DNA of 55,353 bases, from positions 1 through 55,353 of the forward strand of contig NZ_BOQP01000018.1 in assembly GCF_018332715.1 (NCBI RefSeq). The letters are read 5' to 3'. The position numbers and the translations under genes are program-made. Below are positions 24,701 to 32,316 of this stretch, in pieces (position 1 is the first letter of the stretch; each line of letters starts with the position of its first letter). Under the pieces are notes generated by a model. That model saw only the letters and a program-made list of their open reading frames with translations, was not told the origin of the DNA and did no database searches. The DNA comes from Winogradskya consettensis (GTDB lineage Bacteria; Actinomycetota; Actinomycetes; Mycobacteriales; Micromonosporaceae).

Positions 24701-25011
24701 ATGCAGCGAAGGGCCTCGAATTCCCGATCGTGTTCCTGATCGGCTGCGAGGACGGCCTGCTGCCGCTGCGCTGGCCGGGTGGCAAGCCGACGGATGACGA
24801 GGTCGCCGAGGAGCGCCGGCTGTTCTTCGTCGGGCTCACCCGCGCCCAGGATCGGCTCTACGTCACGCACGCGGCCCGCCGGTTCCGGCACGGCAGCGAG
24901 CGGGAGCAGTCGCCGAGCCCGTTCCTCGACGCGATCGACCCGGGCCTGTTCGAGCGGATCGGCGATGCTGTGCCCGCACGCCCGAAGGACCGTCAGCTCA
25001 GACTGCTTTGA
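21793..25011 (+). CDS. endonuclease Q-like PHP nuclease fused to UvrD-type helicase
   Basis: A 1072-aa two-domain protein. Residues about 35-430 resemble endonuclease Q / TIGR00375: VADLHIHSRYSRA (PHP metal site, His39, His41), GTGDFTHPAW, VPAHIWTPWFSALGSKSGFD, LVSNSDAHSP and a zinc ribbon (Cys307, Cys323, Cys326 in GRCPECGKPL). EndoQ nicks DNA 5' of deaminated bases or abasic sites. A Lys/Pro linker (about 470-510) leads to an SF1 helicase: GPGTGKT (543-549), FVDEYQDVDDTQ (688-), IGDPDQAIYSFRGAD, TRNYRSS, LLTLHAAKGLEFPIV and FVGLTRAQDRLYV. The helicase part is only about 550 aa, shorter than UvrD, with reduced 1B/2B regions. ATG 21793 or GTG 21850 (after AGGA) may be the start. The 3' end overlaps the convergent prepilin peptidase by 19 nt. 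Confidence 0.85.
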   Translation: MSLRAWRLQAPGALVTGCSVPSDSAGSSVAADTYVADLHIHSRYSRACSRDLTLPNLAWWARRKGISVLGTGDFTHPAWFDHLRESLRPADEAGLFRLGADAEADVTKRLPGSLQAADAARFMLSVEISTIYKRDDRTRKVHHLIYMPDFEAAARFNTALGRIGNLTADGRPILGLDSRDLLEIVLEASPDGYLVPAHIWTPWFSALGSKSGFDAIADCYADLADHITAVETGLSSDPEMNWRVSSLDRYRLVSNSDAHSPAALAREATLFTGTPDYFAIKDGKGLAGTLEFFPEEGKYHADGHRVCNVNWEPATTRAAGGRCPECGKPLTVGVLSRVEDLADREAPKARKNSVEHLIQLAEIIGEINGVGPKSKTVDGQLTNVVAKLGPELDILRKVPLDDIGQHGGEELQEAITRLRRGDVRRVPGYDGEYGVITLFGPGELRKNEPQSETLFDMVPVPQQRKAEPAIGRAPVPKKSPAKPKVKEPVKKAPPIQQPASPHEPFEPTLTGMEEVGTGLLDRLDAMQRVAASAPGGPLLIVAGPGTGKTRTLTHRIAYLCAEMNVFPHRCLAITFTRRAAEEMRARLDALMGDVAQDLTVGTFHSIGLTILKENAKAAGLAAGWRIADDTERAAAREQAGDDDAAYLKLLRQQDLVDLDDLLTMPVALLRDEPALVDKYRKQWQWIFVDEYQDVDDTQYELLRLLSPADGNLCAIGDPDQAIYSFRGADVGYFLRFNQDFADARLVRLTRNYRSSAPILAAAVQAIAPTSLVSGRRLDPARVNPESPLVGRYFAGSTADEADFVVRTVDELVGGLSHRSLDTGRIDSRAVAPGTLSFSDIAVLYRTDAQSQAVVDALSRAGVPVQKRSHNRLRDRPGVQVIAQELRNAGSGTLVARVKQAAQVLAQRYSAPTLDAEQLAPEDIWTAADLLTPLARRTGEDLTDFLQEIATGAEVDALDPRAEAVNLLTLHAAKGLEFPIVFLIGCEDGLLPLRWPGGKPTDDEVAEERRLFFVGLTRAQDRLYVTHAARRFRHGSEREQSPSPFLDAIDPGLFERIGDAVPARPKDRQLRLL

Positions 25012-25697
25012 GTCGAGACGAGAGCTAATAGCGCGCCGCTGAGCAGCGCCGGACCGAACGGAAGCACGGTCCGGCGGCTCACCCGCCGCAGGCTGAGCAG
25101 CACCAGCACGACAGCTCCGTTGATCAGATGCGGCAGGAGCAGCCCCAGGATCAGCGCGGGCCGGCCCGCGAAACCCAGGACAAAGGCCAGGACGGTGGCA
25201 AGCTTCACATCGCCCAGACCCAGGCCGTTCCCGGGCAGGATCGAGATCGCACCGTACGCGACAAAGCACGCAAACGCCGCCCCCAATGCCCACCAGACCC
25301 GCGCCGCATCCCCGCCGATAACGAGCGGACCTGCGGAAACAACCGCGAAGGCAGCCACGAGCACGTTCGGCAGCCGTAGACAGCTCACATCGACCACGGC
25401 GAGCAGCACCCCGAGCAGCGTCGCGGGCAGCAGGACCAGCAGCATCAGCGACTCACCGAGCGCAGCGCCGAGCAACCCCGTGGCCACGGCGCCCGCGCCG
25501 ATCGTGCACGCGGGGAAACGGCGGCACGAACAGGCAGCTCCCGCGCGTACCCAAGTCATCAAGGGTGTGTCGCAGTGAGCGCAGGTGGTCCGGGGTTCGG
25601 TGCCGCGCGGCACCGCCAGGCGGTGAGCGACGCGGGGGAGGAAGGCGGCACCGGCGCCGCCGAAGAGCGCCGCGCCAAGGGTCAGCGGGAGGGACAT
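24993..25697 (-). CDS. A24 family prepilin peptidase
   Basis: The 234-aa membrane protein resembles type IV prepilin peptidases, which cleave the leader of pilin-like proteins and often methylate the new N-terminus. Catalytic Asp residues are in AVVDVSCLRLPNVLVA and GNGLGLGDVKLATVLAF, the latter being the conserved GxGD. Hydrophobic segments cover most of the length. A reduced N-terminal part keeps two Cys pairs (TTCAHCDT, CSCRRFPAC), recalling the zinc-binding cytoplasmic domain of full-length PilD. The ATG at 25697 follows GGGAGG nearby, supporting it over the longer frame to 25973. No pilin or pilus ATPase gene is in the window. Confidence 0.85.
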   Translation of the reverse strand: MSLPLTLGAALFGGAGAAFLPRVAHRLAVPRGTEPRTTCAHCDTPLMTWVRAGAACSCRRFPACTIGAGAVATGLLGAALGESLMLLVLLPATLLGVLLAVVDVSCLRLPNVLVAAFAVVSAGPLVIGGDAARVWWALGAAFACFVAYGAISILPGNGLGLGDVKLATVLAFVLGFAGRPALILGLLLPHLINGAVVLVLLSLRRVSRRTVLPFGPALLSGALLALVSTQSSLS

Positions 25698-25838
25698 GAG
25701 CACGGACGCTATCCCCGGAAAGGGGCAAAGTGCGCGTCCGGTTACCGACACCTGAGGGCGCACGAGCCCGCAGTCAAGGTCACCGTCACATGTGCACGCT
25801 ACGGTGTCGTACAGCGAACCCGCCTGGAGGATTTCCCG

Positions 25839-26543
25839 ATGTCGCAGAACGGCCCGTATTCCGGTCAGGGCTGGTCGACCGGGGGCGTGCCGGGGTCCGG
25901 CGAGCCGTATGCGGAGCCGTCCGATCCCTGGGGCGAAGCCGCACCGCCACCGGCCCCGGGGTGGGGAGGCCACCCGGTCTCAGCCGCACCCGAGCCCTAC
26001 ACCTCATCCCCGTCCGAGGCCTACACCCCGCCCCCGCAGCACATCCCGCAGCCACCGCCGGTCTGGCACCAGCCTTCCCCGGCACCGTCGCCCCGCAAGC
26101 GCACCAACGGGCCGATCATCGCGCTCGTGGCCGTGCTCGGCCTGCTGATCTGCGGCGGTCTCGGCACCGCCGCCTGGCTGGTGACCAGGGGAGACCCGGG
26201 GAGCGTGCTCGATGCCGGGCCGTCGTCGGCGCCGGCCACCCGCGGCACCGAGGATGACGACGTCGTGCCGGAGCCGCAAACCAGCAAGGACGCCCGGTTC
26301 GTCGGCAAGGGTCAGTGCGTGCGTAATGAGAGCAACGCCGACGACAGCCCTCAGCTCAAGATCGTCACCTGCACCGACGGCGCGTACGAAGTGCTCAAAC
26401 GGGTCGACGGCCGCACCACCGGCGAGGCGGATGCCGAGAACAAGTGCAGCAAGGTCGACAAGTACACGAAGTGGTACTTCTACGACTCCGAGCTGGACAG
26501 CCTCGACTTCGTGCTCTGCCTCCGCGAGTATGGCAGCAACTAG
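25839..26543 (+). CDS. LppU/SCO3897 family membrane-anchored protein
   Basis: The 234-aa product has a Pro/Gly/Ser/Tyr-rich cytoplasmic N-terminus (1-90), one membrane segment (about 95-115, IIALVAVLGLLICGGLGTAA), an acidic spacer and a C-terminal extracellular domain with RFVGKGQCVRN, LKIVTCTDGAYEVLKRV, NKCSKVDKYTKWY and FVLCLREYGSN. The four Cys match the LppU/SCO3897 actinobacterial family, of unknown role. GGAGGATTTCCCG precedes the ATG at 25839, which decides the start against a longer frame. Two CTCTAGCG copies lie between this gene and the next ATPase gene. Confidence 0.85.
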   Translation: MSQNGPYSGQGWSTGGVPGSGEPYAEPSDPWGEAAPPPAPGWGGHPVSAAPEPYTSSPSEAYTPPPQHIPQPPPVWHQPSPAPSPRKRTNGPIIALVAVLGLLICGGLGTAAWLVTRGDPGSVLDAGPSSAPATRGTEDDDVVPEPQTSKDARFVGKGQCVRNESNADDSPQLKIVTCTDGAYEVLKRVDGRTTGEADAENKCSKVDKYTKWYFYDSELDSLDFVLCLREYGSN

Positions 26544-26606
26544 CGCTCTCTAGCGTATTTCTTAGACGATCCAAGAGGACTCTAGCGTCGGGTCCGGCCT
26601 GCCCGA

Positions 26607-26612
26607 TACGGT
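26607..26612 (+). promoter_or_regulatory. -10 element TACGGT of the AAA ATPase gene
   Basis: TACGGT lies 7 nt before GTG 26620. The alternative GTG at 26611 would overlap the hexamer, which is why 26620 is taken as the start. Confidence 0.45.
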
Positions 26613-26619
26613 GCTCTCC

Positions 26620-27822
26620 GTGGATCCGATCCGCAATCCGTACGCCCCCGGCGCCGGCCAACGCCCACCCGAGCTGGCCGGGCGCAGCCGCGAGCTGGGC
26701 GCGTTCGACGTCGTCCTCGAGCGGGTCGCCCGGGGCCGCCCCGAACGCAGCCTCGTCCTGACCGGTCTGCGCGGCGTCGGCAAGACCGTGCTGCTCAACA
26801 CACTGCGCTCCGCGGCGATCGGCCGGCTCTGGGGCACCGGCAAGATCGAAGCGCGCCCGGACCAGTCGCTGCGCCGCCCGGTCTCGGCTGCCCTGCACAT
26901 GGCGATCCGCGAGCTGACCCCGCACCACCGCAACCCCGAGCGGGTCGACGAGGTGCTGGCGGTGCTCAAGGCGTTCGCGCTACGTGTCAACGACGAGAAC
27001 GTGAAGCTGCGCGACCGGTGGACGCCCGGCATCGACGTGCCGCCCGCGCGCGGCCGAGCGGATTCCGGCGACATCGAGATCGACCTGGTGGAGCTCTTCA
27101 CCGACGCCGCGTCGCTGGCCACCGATGTCGGCACGGGCATCGCGCTCTTCATCGACGAGATGCAGGACCTCGGCCCGGCGGACGTGTCGGCGCTGTGTGC
27201 GGCCTGTCACGAGTTGTCCCAGCTGGGCGCGCCGCTGATCGTGGTCGGTGCCGGTCTGCCGCATCTGCCGGCCGTGCTGTCCGCCGCCAAGTCCTACTCG
27301 GAACGGCTCTTCCGCTACCAGCGCATCGACCGGCTCGACCGGATCGCCGCCGACCTCGCACTCTGCGCGCCGGCCGCGCGGGAGGACGTCGAGTACGAGC
27401 CCAAGGCGCTGGAACTGCTCTACGAGAAGTCCGGTGGGTATCCGTACTTCGTCCAGGCGTACGGAAAGGCGACCTGGGACCACGCACCCACCTCGCCGGT
27501 GACCGCGGAGGATGTGCTGGTGGCCGCGCCCGAGGCGGAGGCGGAGCTGGCAGTCGGCTTCTTCGGCTCGCGCTACGAGCGGGCGACCCCGGCCGAGCGC
27601 GAATACATGCGCGCGATGGCCTCGCTCTCCGGCGAGACGGACAACGACATGGACGCCGCCGTTCCCACCTCGGAGATCGCGGCGACGCTCGCCCGCCGCC
27701 CGGCCAGCCTGTCACCCGCCCGCGACGCCCTGATCAAGAAGGGCCTGATCTACTCCGGCGAGCGCGGAACGGTCGCGTTCACCGTCCCGCACTTCGGCAG
27801 GTATCTGCGCACACAGCCGTAG
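26620..27822 (+). CDS. AAA/ORC1-like ATP-binding protein
   Basis: A 400-aa P-loop ATPase of the AAA/STAND-like type often annotated simply as ATP-binding protein. Walker A is LTGLRGVGKTVLLNTL, Walker B ALFIDEMQDLGP, and the sensor-like segment PLIVVGAGLPHLP follows; then comes a winged-helix-like C-terminus (MRAMASLSGETD to IKKGLIYSGERGTVAFTVPH). The N-terminal NPYAPGAGQRPPELAGR is the usual lead-in. Function is unknown; related proteins have been compared with Cdc6/ORC-fold ATPases. GTG 26620 is taken because the -10-like hexamer sits 7 nt upstream. DoxX follows 28 bp downstream with its own promoter. Confidence 0.82.
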   Translation: MDPIRNPYAPGAGQRPPELAGRSRELGAFDVVLERVARGRPERSLVLTGLRGVGKTVLLNTLRSAAIGRLWGTGKIEARPDQSLRRPVSAALHMAIRELTPHHRNPERVDEVLAVLKAFALRVNDENVKLRDRWTPGIDVPPARGRADSGDIEIDLVELFTDAASLATDVGTGIALFIDEMQDLGPADVSALCAACHELSQLGAPLIVVGAGLPHLPAVLSAAKSYSERLFRYQRIDRLDRIAADLALCAPAAREDVEYEPKALELLYEKSGGYPYFVQAYGKATWDHAPTSPVTAEDVLVAAPEAEAELAVGFFGSRYERATPAEREYMRAMASLSGETDNDMDAAVPTSEIAATLARRPASLSPARDALIKKGLIYSGERGTVAFTVPHFGRYLRTQP

Positions 27823-27838
27823 CGCCCGGGATCGTGGG

Positions 27839-27844
27839 TATAAC
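27839..27844 (+). promoter_or_regulatory. -10 element TATAAC of doxX-like gene
   Basis: TATAAC is 6 nt before the ATG at 27851, in the 28-bp gap after the ATPase gene. Confidence 0.55.
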
Positions 27845-27850
27845 GGGCTT

Positions 27851-28414
27851 ATGAAACCCGTACGCGCTGCCGCCCGTGCCATGCTCGGCGCGATCTTCGT
27901 TGTCAGCGGAGTTCGTGCCGTGCTCGACCCCGACTCGAAGGTCGCCGCCGCCAAGCGGGTGACCGATCAGGTCGGCCCGCTGATCGAGCGGGTCGACCCC
28001 CGCCTGCCCAGCGATGCCCGCACCCTGGTCCGACTCAAGGCCGGCGCCGATGTCGCGGCGGGCCTGCTGCTCGCCAGCGGCCGGCTGACCCGTCCGTCCG
28101 CGGCGGTGCTGGCCGCCGGTCTGGTGCCGACGACGATCGCGGGTCACCCGTTCTGGGCTGTGCCGAAGGAGGAGCGTCAACAGCATCAGACGCATTTCCT
28201 GAAGAACCTCGGCCTGCTCGGTGGTCTGCTGTTGGCGGCCGCCGACACCGAGGGCCAGCCCGGCCTCAAATACCGCACCACGCATGCGATCGACCGGTCC
28301 CAGCGCTCGGTCAGCCGCGCGGTGACGCGCTCGCAAAGGTCGGCGCGGCGCGCCGTCCGCACAGCGAAGCGCGAGGCGAAGATCGCTGTGGCGGTCCGCA
28401 AACTGCCGGGTTGA
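27851..28414 (+). CDS. DoxX family membrane protein
   Basis: The 187-aa product fits the DoxX family: ARAMLGAIFVVSGVRAVLDP at the first helix, then TLVRLKAGADVAAGLLLASG, AAVLAAGLVPTTIAGHPFW and HFLKNLGLLGGLLLAAADTE, giving four membrane segments. Family members are often tied to redox or respiratory functions, but no partner is visible here. After residue 145 comes a strongly basic tail (RSQRSVSRAVTRSQRSARRA and a KREAK segment) that probably sits on the cytoplasmic face and may bind nucleic acid or lipid head groups. The promoter is leaderless-type. Confidence 0.85.
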   Translation: MKPVRAAARAMLGAIFVVSGVRAVLDPDSKVAAAKRVTDQVGPLIERVDPRLPSDARTLVRLKAGADVAAGLLLASGRLTRPSAAVLAAGLVPTTIAGHPFWAVPKEERQQHQTHFLKNLGLLGGLLLAAADTEGQPGLKYRTTHAIDRSQRSVSRAVTRSQRSARRAVRTAKREAKIAVAVRKLPG

Positions 28415-28477
28415 TGATCACTAAACGGCGGCCGGGGCGTTAAGCGGGGCGGAGGTCACTAGCCGGGGAGGTCGGGC

Positions 28478-29620
28478 ATGCCCGCAATGCGGACATCGAC
28501 GAATTCCCGGTCCGTCGTGGTCATCCTCGCCTGCGTCGGCATCCTCGCCGCGATCACCACGATCGCCCAGAGGTACGCGTTCAGCACGCTCGCCCTCGAC
28601 CGGGAGGCGATCAGCAGCTGGGTGCACGGCGCCGGGCTGTACGCGTACCGGGCGCCGGTCTCGCATCTGGGCACCGCGATGTCGCCGCCCGCCGCGCTGG
28701 TTATGACGCCGGCCGCGTTCCTGCCGATCGCGGTCGCGGGGTGGCTCGTGGCGCTCGCCGGGGTCGCCGCGCTGGGCCTCGCCCTGATCGTGGCGATCGG
28801 GCCGATCGCCGAGCGCTACGGGCGGCGTACCTGGCCGGTGGTGCTCGCCGCGGGTGCGCTCGCGCTGACCCTCGAACCGGTCCGCGCGACGCTCGGCCTC
28901 GGCACCCTCGACCTGCTCGTCTTCGGCTTGATCACCGCCGACATCGTCGCGCTCCGGCGCTGTTCCGCACTGCGGGGGCTCGGGATCGGGCTGGCGACGG
29001 CGTTGACCGGTAGTGCGGCGTTCTTCGTCGCGTACCTGCTGATCAGCAGGCAGCGTCGGGCCGCGCTGACGGCCACCGGGACTGCCCTCGCCGCCGCGTT
29101 GATCTCCCTGCTCATCGCTCCGGACGAGACGCGCGCGTGGTTCGTCGAGGTGCTGTGGCGCATCGACCGGGCGGGTCCGATCGACGCGACCACCAACCAG
29201 TCACTCGCCGGAGTCCTCGCGCGACTCTACGACGCGTCCAGCACTCCGGTCCTGCTGTGGATGTCGTTCGCCGTGTTGCTGACCGCGGTGGGCATGGTCC
29301 GCGCCCGAGCCGCGCACACCGACGGGAACGAGGTCGCGGCGTTCGCGCTGGTCGGGCTCACCGCCGCGATCGCCGGGCCGGTCAGCGGCACGCAGGAGTT
29401 GATCTGGGTGCTGCCGGCCATGCTGGTTCTTGGAGACGTCGCCGCAGGATGTCGGCGATCACGGCGCGCCCGCTTCACGGTCGCGGCCGTCCTGTTGTAT
29501 CTACTCTTCGTCCTGGCTCCGATGTGGAGCCTGAGCGGGCCGTTCGCCGCCAACTCGTTCGCACTGGCGCTGATCCTGCTGGTCAACGCCATGCCGTGGC
29601 GAGACCTCACGGGCAGTTGA
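28478..29620 (+). CDS. GT87/DUF2029-like membrane glycosyltransferase
   Basis: A 380-aa multi-pass membrane protein with about ten hydrophobic segments, resembling the GT87 (DUF2029) polyprenyl-phosphate mannose-dependent mannosyltransferases. The first extracytoplasmic loop has GAGLYAYRAPVSHLGTAMSP, then PAALVMTPAAFLP, comparable to the catalytic-side loop of the family, and a conserved-looking TTNQSLAGVLARL follows later. Acceptor and donor are inferred, not shown. GGGGAGGTCGGGC precedes the ATG, a good Shine-Dalgarno. The last 14 nt overlap the convergent moaE. Confidence 0.75.
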   Translation: MPAMRTSTNSRSVVVILACVGILAAITTIAQRYAFSTLALDREAISSWVHGAGLYAYRAPVSHLGTAMSPPAALVMTPAAFLPIAVAGWLVALAGVAALGLALIVAIGPIAERYGRRTWPVVLAAGALALTLEPVRATLGLGTLDLLVFGLITADIVALRRCSALRGLGIGLATALTGSAAFFVAYLLISRQRRAALTATGTALAAALISLLIAPDETRAWFVEVLWRIDRAGPIDATTNQSLAGVLARLYDASSTPVLLWMSFAVLLTAVGMVRARAAHTDGNEVAAFALVGLTAAIAGPVSGTQELIWVLPAMLVLGDVAAGCRRSRRARFTVAAVLLYLLFVLAPMWSLSGPFAANSFALALILLVNAMPWRDLTGS

Positions 29621-30032
29621 CCCACTCGTCCGTGCCGTCGGTGAAGACCTGGCGCTTCCAGATCGGCAGTCGCGCCTTCGCCTCGTCGACCAGCCGGGCG
29701 CACGCCGCGAACGCCGCAGCTCGGTGCGCCGTGCTGACTGCCGCGACGATGGCGACATCCCCGATCTGCAGGGTGCCGACGCGATGCGAGACCGCCACGG
29801 CGTACACATCGGGGTCTTCGGCGATCTCCGCGGCGACCTCGCGCAGCACCGCGCCGGCCGTGGGGTGGCCCTCGTATTCGAGCAGCGTCACGCCGCGGCC
29901 GTGATCGTGGTCGCGGACAACACCCTGGAAGGAGACGACCGCACCCGCGCGCGGGTCGGCGACCGCCTTCTCATGCGCGGCCAGGTCCAGTGGGACATCG
30001 CCGACCTCGGCGATGCGGATCGAGTCGGTCAT
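29607..30032 (-). CDS. moaE: molybdopterin synthase catalytic subunit MoaE
   Basis: This 141-aa large subunit inserts two sulfurs into cyclic pyranopterin using MoaD thiocarboxylate. Family blocks are AGAVVSFQGVVRDHDHGRGV, LEYEGHPTAGAVLREVAAEI, VAVSHRVGTLQIGDVAIVAA and LVDEAKARLPIWKRQVF, with the active-site Lys in the last. It is the final gene of the moaC-mog-moeA-moaE string: its ATG overlaps the moeA stop by 4 nt. Longer frames upstream lie inside moeA. Its partner moaD is about 10 kb away on the other strand. Confidence 0.95.
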   Translation of the reverse strand: MTDSIRIAEVGDVPLDLAAHEKAVADPRAGAVVSFQGVVRDHDHGRGVTLLEYEGHPTAGAVLREVAAEIAEDPDVYAVAVSHRVGTLQIGDVAIVAAVSTAHRAAAFAACARLVDEAKARLPIWKRQVFTDGTDEWVNCP

Positions 30033-31252
30033 GGGCGTTCTCCGGGGTAGAGCGGGAGCGGCAGGAACGGCACGAGGTCCCCGGCCGCGGCTTTCGTGTC
30101 GGGGCGGATCACGACGAAGCCGTGGGCGTTGGCGAGCCCGCGCAGCATCGACGAACCGACGTGGCTCACCGGGACCGCCCGGCCCCGCGCGTCCAGCGCG
30201 GCCAGCGAGAGATGGGTGAAGCTGCCGCGGCCCGGCACGGGTGCGGTCACCTCGACCTGGGGCAGCGCCGGCAACTCGCGGCCCTGCAGCCCGGCGAGCA
30301 GCGGTGCGACCAGCGAGACCAGGGCGATGACCGCCGACTGCGGGTTGCCCGGAAGCCCGGCGAGGAAGCGCGGGCGACCGTCGGGGCCCGGCACGCGCGC
30401 GAGCAGCATCGGAAAGCCCGGGCGCACGGCGACGGTGTTGACGACGTATTCCGCGCCGAGCCGGGTGAGCGCCGGGTGGAGGTGGTCGACCGGGCCATGC
30501 ATCGTCCCGCCGGTCGTGCAGACCAGGTCGGCGACCGCCAGACCGGCTCGGATCGCGTCGACATGGGCCTCGAGCGTGTCCTGCACCGGGCCCTGCACGG
30601 CGGACGGGTCGACGGCGGCTCCCGACCGACGCAACCACGCCGGCACGAGCGGGCTGAGCGAGTCACGCACCCGGCCCTCCCCGGGCGGGCCGCTCGTGAG
30701 CAGCTCGTCACCGAAGACGAGCAGGGCGGCTCTGGGCAGGGGCCGCACGGGAATGGTGTCGTAACCGCAGGTGGCGGCCATGCCGAGGACCGCCGGGTCG
30801 ATCGGGGTGCCGGCGGGGAGCAGCTGCTCGCCCTCGCGCGCCTCGTCGCCTGGCATGCGCCACTCGGGCTCGGGCCGGGGTCTGCCGGTGACCCGGCCCT
30901 CGGCGTCACGCGCCGACTCCTCGACGCGGACCACCGCCTCGGCGCCGACCGGGACCATGGCGCCGGTGGCGATCTCCACGCAGGTGCCGGGCGCGGTCAG
31001 CGGCGCCGGCGTGTCACCGGCCAGAACGCGGCCGATCGGGCGCCACGGCTCGGGGCCCCGGACGGCCCAGCCGTCGATGCTCGACGTGGGGAAGGCCGGC
31101 AGCTCGCTGAGCGCGACCAGCGGCTCGGCGAGGGTGCGGCCGTCCGCGACGCTCAGCGGCACCCGCTCGGCCGGGGCCGCCGCGGCGCGACCCGCCTCGT
31201 AGGCCAGGGCGCGGGCTTTGTCCCAGTCGACGGGCATGCTCTCTGCCTTCAC
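30029..31252 (-). CDS. moeA: molybdopterin molybdenumtransferase MoeA
   Basis: Inserts molybdate into adenylylated molybdopterin. The 407-aa product has the four-domain order of the family: TSSIDGWAVRG near 57-66 with Asp60, CVEIATGAMVPVGAEAVVRV, the MoCF-like domain with LVFGDELL, DLVCTTGGTMHGPVDHL and FLAGLPGNPQSAVIALV, and a C-terminal beta domain. The usual TTGGVSVGDYD-type block reads TTGGTMHGPVDH and the usual LPGNPVS reads LPGNPQS, so this belongs to a divergent actinobacterial branch. GTG 31252 overlaps the mog stop by 4 nt; ATG 31237 (MPVDWDKA) is an alternative. Confidence 0.9.
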   Translation of the reverse strand: MKAESMPVDWDKARALAYEAGRAAAAPAERVPLSVADGRTLAEPLVALSELPAFPTSSIDGWAVRGPEPWRPIGRVLAGDTPAPLTAPGTCVEIATGAMVPVGAEAVVRVEESARDAEGRVTGRPRPEPEWRMPGDEAREGEQLLPAGTPIDPAVLGMAATCGYDTIPVRPLPRAALLVFGDELLTSGPPGEGRVRDSLSPLVPAWLRRSGAAVDPSAVQGPVQDTLEAHVDAIRAGLAVADLVCTTGGTMHGPVDHLHPALTRLGAEYVVNTVAVRPGFPMLLARVPGPDGRPRFLAGLPGNPQSAVIALVSLVAPLLAGLQGRELPALPQVEVTAPVPGRGSFTHLSLAALDARGRAVPVSHVGSSMLRGLANAHGFVVIRPDTKAAAGDLVPFLPLPLYPGERP

Positions 31253-31734
31253 CCCTGCAGCCTATGGTCGCCGCCACCGATCTGCTGCACGGTGTGAGCA
31301 AGGACCGGTGCCAGAACCGCGAGCCCGTCGCGGGCACCCCCGGTCGAGCCGGGCAGGTTCACGATCAGCGTGCGACCGGCCACCCCGGCGAGGCCACGGG
31401 AGAGGACCGCCGCCGGCACCTTGTCCCTGCTGTACGCCCGGACGGCCTCGGCGATGCCCGGAACCTCGAAGTCGAGCAGGGGCCGGGTCGCCTCGGGGGT
31501 GCGATCCGTCGGGGTCACCCCGGTGCCGCCGCTGGTCAGCACGACGTCCACGCCGTCAGCGATCGCCGCGCGCAGTGCCTCGGCCACCGGCTCGCCGTCC
31601 GGCACCACGACCGGGTCGGCGTCGACTTCACAGCCGAGATCACGCAGGCCCGCGACGAGCAGGGGACCGCTGGTGTCCGCGTAGACGCCCGCGGCGGCAC
31701 GGTTGGAGGCGACGATGACCCGGGCGCGGATCAC
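31249..31734 (-). CDS. mog: MogA/MoaB family molybdopterin adenylyltransferase
   Basis: Adenylylates molybdopterin ahead of MoeA. The 161-aa single-domain product has ARVIVASNRAAAGVYADTSG, VVPDGEPVAEALRAAIADG and the signature VLTSGGTGVTPTDRTPEATR, then LPGSTGGARDGLAVL near the end. MogA and MoaB cannot be separated reliably from sequence alone. GTG at 31734 overlaps the moaC stop by 4 nt (GTGA). The frame extends further upstream inside moaC, a shadow. Confidence 0.9.
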   Translation of the reverse strand: MIRARVIVASNRAAAGVYADTSGPLLVAGLRDLGCEVDADPVVVPDGEPVAEALRAAIADGVDVVLTSGGTGVTPTDRTPEATRPLLDFEVPGIAEAVRAYSRDKVPAAVLSRGLAGVAGRTLIVNLPGSTGGARDGLAVLAPVLAHTVQQIGGGDHRLQG

Positions 31735-32204
31735 TGGCGGTTCTCCGGGCGTACCCAATCGCCGGTCTTGCCGCCCTCTTTGCGCAGGACGCGGACGGCC
31801 TCGATGCTCGCGGCCGGGTCGACGGCCTTGACCATGTCGATCAGAGCGAGACCCGCGGTCGCGACCGCCGTCAGTGCCTCCATCTCGACGCCGGTGCGGT
31901 CCGCGGTCTTGGTCGTGACGAGGATGTCGACGCCGGTGTCTGTGACAGTGAGGTCCACTGTGACCCCGTGCAGCCCGATCGGGTGACACAACGGGACGAT
32001 CTCGGGTGTCCGTTTCGCGCCCATGATGCCGGCGAGCCGGGCGACCGCCAGCGCATCGCCCTTCGGCACCCCCGCACCGCGCAGGAGCGCCACCACCTCG
32101 GGGGTGGTGACGAGCCGGCCGGCGGCGACAGCACGGCGAGCAGTCACGTTTTTGGCGGATACGTCGACCATGCGTGCCGCGCCCTGGGCGTCGACATGAG
32201 TCAT
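31731..32204 (-). CDS. moaC: cyclic pyranopterin monophosphate synthase MoaC
   Basis: Converts 3',8-cyclo-dihydro-GTP to cyclic pyranopterin monophosphate, the step after MoaA. The 157-aa product starts MTHVDAQGAARMVDVSAKNV and carries the conserved KGDALAVARLAGIMGAKRTP, then EIVPLCHPIGLHGVTVDL, GVEMEALTAVATAGLALIDM and VLRKEGGKTGDW. ATG 32204 gives the family N-terminus; an in-frame GTG at 32222 is possible and the frame runs on to 32558 without family similarity. First gene of a four-gene coupled operon; its promoter must lie in the AT-richer interval upstream. Confidence 0.95.
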   Translation of the reverse strand: MTHVDAQGAARMVDVSAKNVTARRAVAAGRLVTTPEVVALLRGAGVPKGDALAVARLAGIMGAKRTPEIVPLCHPIGLHGVTVDLTVTDTGVDILVTTKTADRTGVEMEALTAVATAGLALIDMVKAVDPAASIEAVRVLRKEGGKTGDWVRPENRQ

Positions 32205-32316
32205 TTTCGCTGCGTCTGTCACGTTCACCAGCGTATCCACCAGCAAGATGGTCTTGGAATTAGGCGCGCCAGGCAATAGCACATTGTCAGCACCATTGCA
32301 CTTTCCGTAGCCATTT

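Noticed and set aside
21796..25293. 1165-codon minus-strand open frame opposite the EndoQ-UvrD gene
   Set aside because: The plus strand has complete helicase and PHP motifs; the antisense peptide is Arg/Gly-rich with no recognisable domain.
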